NCBI GenBank assembly: GCA_947585115.1
Contig: CANPWW010000021.1
Location: 1-34,478 of the forward strand
DNA from: an uncultured Monoglobus sp.
Lineage (GTDB): Bacteria > Bacillota > Clostridia > Monoglobales > Monoglobaceae
Length of the DNA stretch: 34,478 nt
Reading direction: 5' to 3'
Position numbers and translations under genes: made by a program. Shown piece after piece: positions 29,452-34,478 of the stretch; the first letter of the stretch is position 1, and each line of letters begins with the position of its first letter. The notes beneath the pieces were generated by a model. It worked only from the letters and a program-made list of their open reading frames with translations, did not search any database and was not told the DNA's origin.

Positions 29452-30525
29452 CTATTCCTTTATTGTTCCTCCGCCGATAACGACGTCGAAGTCCATGTCG
29501 TAAAACACAACCGCCTGACCCGGCGTGACGGCTCTCTGAGGCTCGTCAAATCTGACCTTCGCAAGCCCTCCGTCTATCGGCTCAACGCGGCACCGCGCGG
29601 GTCTCGCCGCGTAGCGCACCTTCGCGAGAGCCTCAAACGGCTCAAAATCGGCGTTGTCAAACGTGATAAAATTCAATCTGTCCGCAACAAGGGACAACGA
29701 AAACTCGCTGCCCTTCTCGCCCAGCGTCACCCGATTGGTCTCGGGGTCTATCCGCGTGACGAACATCGGCCTGCCGAACGCCACGCCCAGACCCTTGCGC
29801 TGGCCGATCGTGTAATTGATTATACCCTTGTGCCTGCCGATAACGTTGCCGCTTGAATCGACAAAATCGCCGGGCTCGGACTTTGAGCCGTCGTACTTCT
29901 CGATAAACGAGGCGTAGTCGTTGTCGGGCACAAAGCAGATCTCCTGGCTGTCGGGCTTGTCGGCGACGTCAAGGCCCAGCCGTCTGGCGGTCTCGCGGAC
30001 CTCGTCCTTGTCGCGCATATCACCGAGGGGCAGTATCATTTTTGAAAGCTGCCTCTGTGTCAGGGAATACAGCACATAGGTCTGATCCTTCGCCTCGGCT
30101 CTCGCGCGGCGCAGCACGAATCTTTTAAGGCTGTCGTCATAGCCGACCCTCGCGTAGTGGCCTGTGGCTATGTAGTCCGCGTCCAATATCCGCGCCTTGT
30201 CGAGCATCGCGTCGAATTTTAAAAATCTGTTGCATGCTATGCACGGGTTCGGGGTTCGGGCGCTCTTGTATTCGTCCACAAAATAATCTACCACGTTCTT
30301 TTCAAAATCCGAGCGGAAGTCGAGCACGTGGTAGTCAATTCCCAATTTTATACAGGCCCGGCGGGCGTCCTCCACCGACGACAGCGAGCAGCAGGAGCCT
30401 TCCTCCTCTCCGTCCCAAAGCCGCATGGTGACGCCTATTACCTCATAGCCTTTTTCTTTTAAAAGGGCGGCGGCGACAGTACTGTCAACGCCGCCCGACA
30501 TTCCGATTACTACACGCTCAGGCAT
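29452..30525 (-). CDS. mnmA: tRNA-specific 2-thiouridylase MnmA
   Basis: This 357-residue enzyme thiolates U34 of tRNAs for Lys, Glu and Gln, using sulfur relayed from a cysteine desulfurase. It has the PP-loop GMSGGVDST (8-16), catalytic cysteines C95 (NPCIACN) and C197 (DSQEICFVP), YIATGHYAR, and the C-terminal beta domain with GQAVVFYD. The start ATG at 30525 overlaps the NifU-like stop by one base (TAATG); the longer frame to 30669 is the antisense-like overlap with that gene and is not used. Coupling to nifS- and nifU-like genes matches its sulfur need. Confidence 0.95.
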   Translation of the reverse strand: MPERVVIGMSGGVDSTVAAALLKEKGYEVIGVTMRLWDGEEEGSCCSLSSVEDARRACIKLGIDYHVLDFRSDFEKNVVDYFVDEYKSARTPNPCIACNRFLKFDAMLDKARILDADYIATGHYARVGYDDSLKRFVLRRARAEAKDQTYVLYSLTQRQLSKMILPLGDMRDKDEVRETARRLGLDVADKPDSQEICFVPDNDYASFIEKYDGSKSEPGDFVDSSGNVIGRHKGIINYTIGQRKGLGVAFGRPMFVTRIDPETNRVTLGEKGSEFSLSLVADRLNFITFDNADFEPFEALAKVRYAARPARCRVEPIDGGLAKVRFDEPQRAVTPGQAVVFYDMDFDVVIGGGTIKE

Positions 30526-30977
30526 TATTTTGCCCCGTGGACCTCGTCCGCCACCGTGCAGGACGAGCAGCAGCCGCTGCACTGAGGTATCGCCGACGCG
30601 TCCATTCCGCGGCTCTCGTAGTAGTTGGCGAGCGCCGCGTGCACCGCCTCCTCGGCGAGATTTGAGCAATGCATCTTAATGGGCGGCAAACCGTCCAGAG
30701 CGTCAGCCACAGCCTGATTGGTGAGCTTGAGGGCCTCGTCTATCGACTTGCCCTTAACGAGCTCGGTCGCCATGCTTGATGTGGCTATTGCGGCTCCGCA
30801 TCCGAAGGTCTTGAACTTAACGTCCTCGATAACTCCGGTGTCGTCGTTTATCTTCATATATATCTTCATTATATCTCCGCACTGGGGATTGCCGACCTGG
30901 CCGACGGCGTTGGCGTCGGGGATCTCGCCCACATTGCGCGGATTCGAAAAATGGTCCATTACTTTTTCACTGTACAT
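30525..30977 (-). CDS. NifU/IscU-type iron-sulfur scaffold with extra C-terminal Cys cluster
   Basis: This 150-residue scaffold protein assembles Fe-S clusters. The three ligand cysteines of the fold are present: C33 in NPQCGD (with D35), C60 in FGCGAAIATSSM and C104 in MHCSNLA. After the usual scaffold domain (about 1-125) there is a short tail PQCSGCCSSC (131-140) with four more cysteines, which is not part of the IscU fold. The N-terminus MYSEKVMDHFSNPRNVG is standard. It lies 30 bp after the desulfurase gene and overlaps mnmA by one base. Confidence 0.93.
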   Translation of the reverse strand: MYSEKVMDHFSNPRNVGEIPDANAVGQVGNPQCGDIMKIYMKINDDTGVIEDVKFKTFGCGAAIATSSMATELVKGKSIDEALKLTNQAVADALDGLPPIKMHCSNLAEEAVHAALANYYESRGMDASAIPQCSGCCSSCTVADEVHGAK

Positions 30978-31007
30978 AATATTTCCTCCTAATATAATCT
31001 AAGAAAA

Positions 31008-32183
31008 TTAAGAATTATTCTTTACAAAATCCTCATATAGAGGCGACATGCTGCGGAGCAGCGGCACTATCTCGGCGAGCGCGTCGGCTATGATGTCGAC
31101 CTGCTCTTTGGTGTTGCTCTCGTCGAACGTCACGCGCAGTGAGCCGTGGGCGTCCTCATGCTTGAGGCCTATCGCCAGCAGCACGTGGGACGGGTCAAGG
31201 GAGCCCGATGTGCAGGCGCTTCCACTTGAGGCCGATATGCCCTTCATGTCGAGGCGGAGCAGCATGCCCTCGCCCTCGATAAATCTGAAACTTATGTTGG
31301 TGTTGCCCGGCAGGCGCTCGGTCGGGTGGCCGTTGAGCCACGCGTAGGGCACCTTGTCAAGCACCTGTTTTATATAGTAATCCCGAAGCTCGGTCAGCTT
31401 TTTCGCCTTCGCGGGGATATCCGCCGTGGCAAGCTCTATCGCCTTGCCCATGCCGACGATACCGGGCACGTTCTCGGTGGCGGCGCGCTTGCCCCGCTCC
31501 TGTGCGCCGCCCGTGATAAACGGCGTAAGTCTGACGCCCTGTCTCACATACAGCGCGCCCACGCCCTTGGGGCCGTGGAACTTGTGCGCCGTCAGCGACA
31601 GCATGTCTATGTTAAGCTCATTCACGTCGATCTCTACCATTCCGATCGCCTGTACCGCGTCGGTATGGAACAGGACCTTTTTCTCGCGGCAGATCTCTCC
31701 GATCTCTTTTATCGGCATGATAGTTCCGATCTCGTTATTTGCAAACATGATCGAAACCAGAACCGTGTCGGGTCTGATCGCGTTCTTCAAGTCCTCGGCG
31801 GAAACTCTGCCGTACTTGTCTACCGGCAGGTACGTCACATCCCAGCCCTGCTTTTCAAGATCCTGACAGGTGTGCAGCACCGCGTGATGCTCAACGGCGC
31901 TTGTGATGATGTGCTTTCCCTTATCGGCGTACATCTTTGCCGTGCTTCTTATAGCCCAGTTGTCCGCCTCGGTTCCGCTTCCGGTAAAGTAAATTTCTTT
32001 TGGGCTCGCGCCTATGGCGTTCGCCACCTTTTCTCTCGCCGCCTCAACCGCGCGGCGCGCTTCCCGTCCCTCGGTGTAAATGCTGGACGGGTTTCCGGGT
32101 ATCTCTTTGATACACAAAATCATTTCCTCGGCGACCTCGTCCGCAATTCTGGTGGTCGCCGCGTTGTCAACATAAATTCTCAT
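31008..32183 (-). CDS. Cysteine desulfurase NifS/IscS type
   Basis: This 391-residue PLP enzyme converts cysteine to alanine and enzyme-bound persulfide. It has PLP lysine K201 in LTAHKFHGPKG, H99/H100 (VEHHAVL), N150 (FANNEIG), D175 (HTDAVQ) and active-site C324 in SSGSACTSG, the long flexible-loop type (group I). It begins a leftward operon with the NifU-like scaffold, mnmA, pcrA and methyltransferase, serving Fe-S assembly and tRNA thiolation. No IscR-type regulator lies in the window. The ATG is preceded by AAAGGTAGGA. The 74 bp to rnhA contain a GTAGATCTAC palindrome and no strong promoter. Confidence 0.94.
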   Translation of the reverse strand: MRIYVDNAATTRIADEVAEEMILCIKEIPGNPSSIYTEGREARRAVEAAREKVANAIGASPKEIYFTGSGTEADNWAIRSTAKMYADKGKHIITSAVEHHAVLHTCQDLEKQGWDVTYLPVDKYGRVSAEDLKNAIRPDTVLVSIMFANNEIGTIMPIKEIGEICREKKVLFHTDAVQAIGMVEIDVNELNIDMLSLTAHKFHGPKGVGALYVRQGVRLTPFITGGAQERGKRAATENVPGIVGMGKAIELATADIPAKAKKLTELRDYYIKQVLDKVPYAWLNGHPTERLPGNTNISFRFIEGEGMLLRLDMKGISASSGSACTSGSLDPSHVLLAIGLKHEDAHGSLRVTFDESNTKEQVDIIADALAEIVPLLRSMSPLYEDFVKNNS

Positions 32184-32257
32184 TATGCCTGTCCTACCTT
32201 TCGTTAAATTTTATACGTTCAACCCATGAAAAGTAGATCTACGTATTTTTCGGAAAT

Positions 32258-32716
32258 TCATCGGGCCTGCTCGGCGAATCTTTTGGACTGCTCCACCGCC
32301 ATTCGGTCGCACTCCTCGTTCTCGGGATTGCCGCTGTGGCCCTTGACCCAATGGAGCGTGACCTCATGGGAGCCGATCAGCTCAAGCACCTGCTCCCACA
32401 GATCGGGGTTCAGCGCCTTTTCCTTTTTGTTCCGCATCCATCCTCTGCGTTTCCAGCCCTCGGCCCAGCCGAGCTCGACCGCGTCGATAAAATACTTCGA
32501 ATCGCTGTATATATCGACCCTGCACCTTTGGTTGAGCGCCCGAAGGCCCTCGATGACCGCCGTAAGCTCCATGCGGTTGTTGGTGGTCTCCGCCTCGCCG
32601 CCGCTGAGTTTTTTCTCGTATTCTCCGTATCTGAGGATAACTCCGTAGCCGCCGGGACCGGGATTGCCGCTGCACGCGCCGTCGGTATAGATACGTACAT
32701 GTTTAAGCTCCGCCAT
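32258..32716 (-). CDS. rnhA: Ribonuclease HI
   Basis: This 152-residue enzyme cuts RNA in RNA-DNA hybrids. The catalytic residues are visible: D12 (IYTDGACSGNPGPGG), E50 (TNNRMELTAV), D72 (YSDSKYFID), H127 (HWVKGHSGN) and D137 (EECDRMA). The basic handle region WKRRGWMRNKKEK (88-100) is present, so it is the E. coli-like form. GAGGTG lies 4 nt before the ATG, a short spacing. No terminator is obvious before the desulfurase gene, so it may share some transcripts with that operon. Confidence 0.95.
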   Translation of the reverse strand: MAELKHVRIYTDGACSGNPGPGGYGVILRYGEYEKKLSGGEAETTNNRMELTAVIEGLRALNQRCRVDIYSDSKYFIDAVELGWAEGWKRRGWMRNKKEKALNPDLWEQVLELIGSHEVTLHWVKGHSGNPENEECDRMAVEQSKRFAEQAR

Positions 32717-32744
32717 AACACACCTCGCTAAATTTCCGCATAAT

Positions 32745-32753
32745 ATTATAGCA
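32745..32753 (-). promoter_or_regulatory. Extended -10 of rnhA promoter
   Basis: Leftward TGCTATAAT. The -35 region (TTTTAT at 17 bp) is poor, so the TGn extension probably carries the promoter. Confidence 0.5.
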
Positions 32754-32802
32754 CAAACAAATTCGGAATAAAAGCCCTTTTTTAAAAAATTTTCCTAAAA
32801 TA

Positions 32803-32832
32803 TTTGCGCGGCGCAAAAATTTGTGCTACAAT
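32803..32832 (+). promoter_or_regulatory. Promoter with overlapping palindrome, flavodoxin-fold gene
   Basis: TTGCGC (32804-32809), a 17-bp spacer and TACAAT (32827-32832) with extended -10 TGC. The -35 box is part of a perfect inverted repeat TTTGCGC-G-GCGCAAA (32803-32817), a good candidate operator. Confidence 0.5.
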
Positions 32833-32856
32833 ATTTCAATCGGAGGTAAATATATT

Positions 32857-33414
32857 ATGGACAAAATACTTTTTATAAACACCTGCGTCAGAAAGGATTC
32901 GCGCACAAATCGGCTGACGCGGCGGCTGCTCGACAAGCTGAACGGCGAGATAACCGAGATAGGCCCCGACTTAAACGGCCTTAAACCACTTGACGAAAGC
33001 TCACTAAATCGGCGCGATGAGCTGACCGCGGCGGGAAAATTTTCCGCGCCCGAGCTGGCCGCGGCCCGCGAATTTTCACAGGCAGACATAATCGTGATCG
33101 CCGCGCCGTACTGGGATCTGACGTTTCCGTCGATTCTTAAAATATATCTCGAAAACGTGACCGTGTGCGGAGTGACATTCCGCTACACCGACGAGGGAAT
33201 ACCCGAAGGCCTGTGCCGCGCGAAAAAGCTCTATTACGTCACGACATCGGGCGGGCCTATAATATACAACTTCGGATTTGAATACGTTAGCGCCCTCTCG
33301 ATGGAGTTTTACGGCATTGAGGAAACGCGCTTTATCTCAGCCGAGGGCCTTGACATAATCGGCGCCGACCCCGAAAAGATCCTGAGCGAGGCGGCGGAAA
33401 AAATTAAGCTTTAG
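32857..33414 (+). CDS. Flavodoxin-fold NAD(P)H-dependent oxidoreductase (azoreductase/quinone reductase-like)
   Basis: This 185-residue protein has a flavodoxin-like fold. N-terminal KILFINTCVRKDSRTNRLTR is the FMN phosphate-binding loop of the AcpD/azoreductase group. APYWDLTFPSILKIYLENV (about 78-96) and VTTSGGPI (about 127-134) bind the isoalloxazine in relatives. Such proteins reduce quinones, nitro or azo compounds with NAD(P)H, often for detoxification. The start is the ATG at 32857 with GGAGG 10 nt upstream; 12 codons further upstream overlap the promoter and are rejected. It is monocistronic with its own terminator. The substrate cannot be deduced. Confidence 0.82.
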   Translation: MDKILFINTCVRKDSRTNRLTRRLLDKLNGEITEIGPDLNGLKPLDESSLNRRDELTAAGKFSAPELAAAREFSQADIIVIAAPYWDLTFPSILKIYLENVTVCGVTFRYTDEGIPEGLCRAKKLYYVTTSGGPIIYNFGFEYVSALSMEFYGIEETRFISAEGLDIIGADPEKILSEAAEKIKL

Positions 33415-33433
33415 AAATCCCGTCAATATTACG

Positions 33434-33473
33434 CGGCGCGTGAGATGTTCGCCCTCTCACGAGCCGATTTTTT
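33434..33473 (+). terminator. Rho-independent terminator of flavodoxin-fold gene
   Basis: CGGCGCGTGAGA (33434-33445) pairs with TCTCACGAGCCG (33455-33466) with one mismatch and a 9-nt loop, then ATTTTTT. Confidence 0.8.
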
Positions 33474-33510
33474 ATCCTTATATTTAAGACATAAAAAATT
33501 AAAACAGACT

Positions 33511-33528
33511 TTGATAAAAATTTAACAA
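33511..33528. promoter_or_regulatory. Rex-like operator, upstream site
   Basis: TTGATAA-AAAT-TTAACAA, one mismatch to the clostridial Rex consensus TTGTTAA-n4-TTAACAA. It ends 42 bp before the adhE -35 box. Confidence 0.6.
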
Positions 33529-33570
33529 AAATATTTTAGAATGTATGTATATCTTAGTAAAATATGGATA

Positions 33571-33599
33571 TTGTAAAATATTATATACTGTGCTATTAT
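33571..33599 (+). promoter_or_regulatory. adhE promoter
   Basis: TTGTAA (33571-33576), a 17-bp spacer and TATTAT (33594-33599) with extended -10 TGC. Confidence 0.65.
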
Positions 33600-33610
33600 T
33601 TAAACATAGA

Positions 33611-33628
33611 TTGTTAAATAATTATCAA
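33611..33628. promoter_or_regulatory. Rex-like operator, downstream site
   Basis: TTGTTAA-ATAA-TTATCAA, one mismatch to the Rex consensus. It starts 11 bp after the -10 box, over the start of the transcript, and is exactly 100 bp from the upstream site. Rex senses the NADH/NAD+ ratio and commonly represses adhE in Clostridia. Confidence 0.7.
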
Positions 33629-33655
33629 TCAAAATTAAAGAAAGGAACTGATAGC

Positions 33656-34478
33656 ATGAAAGAGTATTTGGTTGACAGCGTTGAAACCCTTGAAAAACGG
33701 CTGGCCGAGGTCAGAGCGGCGCAGCGCGAATTCTCTACCTACTCTCAGAAGCAGGTGGACAAAATTTTCAAGGCTGCGGCGACCGCGGCGAACATGGCGC
33801 GGATACCGCTGGCTAAGATGGCTGTCGAGGAAACCGGAATGGGCGTTGTTGAGGACAAAGTAATCAAAAACAACTACGCGTCGGAGTACATCTACAACAA
33901 GTACAAAAACGAAAAGACATGCGGCGTTATCGAGGAGGACAAGGCGTTCGGCATAAAGAAAATAGCCGAGCCTATCGGAGTTCTGGCGGCGGTTATACCC
34001 ACCACAAACCCCACTTCCACCGCTATTTTTAAGACGCTTATCGCCTTAAAAACACGCAACGGCATCGTTATCAGTCCTCACCCGAGAGCCAAGAAATCGA
34101 CGATCGAAGCGGCGAGGATAGTTCTTGAGGCGGCGGTAAAAGCCGGAGCGCCCGAAAATATCATAGGCTGGATAGACATTCCCTCGCTTGAGATGACGAA
34201 CCTCATCATGCGCGAGGCGGACTGCATACTGGCAACCGGCGGCCCCGGAATGGTGACCGCGGCGTATTCATCGGGAAAGCCCGCCATCGGTGTGGGCGCG
34301 GGCAACACTCCCGCGATCATAGACGAGAGCGCGGATATCCTGCTGGCGGTCAACTCGATCATCCATTCAAAGTCATTCGACAACGGCATGATATGCGCCT
34401 CGGAGCAGAGCGTTATCGTGGATAAAAATATATACTCAAAAGTCAAAAAAGAGTTCGAGTACCGCGGCTGCTATTTTT
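33656..34478 (+). CDS. adhE: Bifunctional aldehyde/alcohol dehydrogenase AdhE, N-terminal part (runs off right edge)
   Basis: The first 274 residues of the acetaldehyde dehydrogenase half are present and the frame is open to the window edge. AdhE turns acetyl-CoA into ethanol with two NADH, forming spirosomes in the cytoplasm. Landmarks are IAEPIGVLAAVIPTTNPTST (about 103-122), ISPHPRAKKST, ATGGPGMVTAAYSSGKPAIGVG (split between 193 and 214) and the catalytic Cys C247 in DNGMICASEQSV. N-terminal coiled helices (1-60) are typical. A stand-alone CoA-acylating aldehyde dehydrogenase cannot be excluded because the iron-alcohol dehydrogenase half lies outside; the Rex sites and sequence favour AdhE. 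AAAGGA lies 9 nt before the ATG at 33656. Confidence 0.9.
   Translation, partial: MKEYLVDSVETLEKRLAEVRAAQREFSTYSQKQVDKIFKAAATAANMARIPLAKMAVEETGMGVVEDKVIKNNYASEYIYNKYKNEKTCGVIEEDKAFGIKKIAEPIGVLAAVIPTTNPTSTAIFKTLIALKTRNGIVISPHPRAKKSTIEAARIVLEAAVKAGAPENIIGWIDIPSLEMTNLIMREADCILATGGPGMVTAAYSSGKPAIGVGAGNTPAIIDESADILLAVNSIIHSKSFDNGMICASEQSVIVDKNIYSKVKKEFEYRGCYF

Noticed and set aside
29452-30669. Long 405-residue MnmA form starting at 30669
   Set aside because: The extra 48 residues overlap the scaffold gene, are rich in Arg/Gly as expected of a wrong frame, and the TAATG-coupled ATG at 30525 gives the normal N-terminus.

Overview
This window looks like a chromosomal stretch of a strictly anaerobic, fermentative Clostridia (Firmicutes/Bacillota), probably a gut plant-polysaccharide degrader. 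The grounds are a trimeric HydABC-type [FeFe] hydrogenase, an NfnAB-type transhydrogenase, the start of adhE behind two Rex-like operators, Gram-positive-style strong Shine-Dalgarno sites, many TTGnnn-17-TATAAT promoters with extended -10 (TGn), and a large secreted family 1 pectate lyase. Coding DNA is GC-rich at third positions and intergenic DNA is very AT-rich. The pectate lyase recalls pectin specialists such as Monoglobus, but that is only a guess. I saw no rRNA, tRNA, CRISPR array, intact insertion sequence or prophage.

Layout. 1-450: 5' end of a leftward heavy-metal P-type ATPase with a promoter and an ArsR/SmtB-like operator. 671-3473: rightward CNNM/CorC-type membrane protein and a FucI/AraA-like sugar isomerase, each with its own promoter. 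3474-3681: terminator and an inverted pair of two-hairpin repeats. 3682-11621: leftward six-gene operon (VTC-domain protein, DUF4956 membrane protein, CotH-like lipoprotein, membrane-anchored TIM-barrel glycosidase-like protein, HEAT-like protein, processive GT2) behind a strong promoter and a structured leader. It looks like a surface-polymer assembly system and is the most interesting locus here. 11731-15376: modular pectate lyase with its own promoter and terminator. 15385-19701: hydABC operon. 19737-20537: orphan TatD-linked-type radical SAM protein. 20546-21947: glutamate dehydrogenase. 21996-22223: intergenic repeats (a MITE-like inverted repeat plus two copies of the two-hairpin repeat). 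22223-24528: NfnA/NfnB pair. 24566-24699: candidate small RNA or leader with a perfect consensus promoter and a terminator. 24847-26323: an unrecognised small protein and, converging on it, a membrane protein with a possible PD-(D/E)xK nuclease-like N-terminus. 26331-32183: leftward operon nifS-like, nifU-like, mnmA, pcrA, methyltransferase. 32258-32716: rnhA. 32804-33414: flavodoxin-fold reductase with a palindrome on its promoter. 33511-34478: adhE (cut off by the window edge).

How the genes work together. HydABC, NfnAB, glutamate dehydrogenase and AdhE link NADH, NADPH, reduced ferredoxin, H2, ammonium assimilation and ethanol production, so much of the window concerns electron disposal in fermentation. 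NifS and NifU provide sulfur and Fe-S clusters, both for MnmA (tRNA thiolation) and plausibly for the Fe-S-rich hydrogenase. Pectate lyase and the sugar isomerase fit plant or host glycan use. The six-gene cluster probably builds or modifies a cell-surface glycan.
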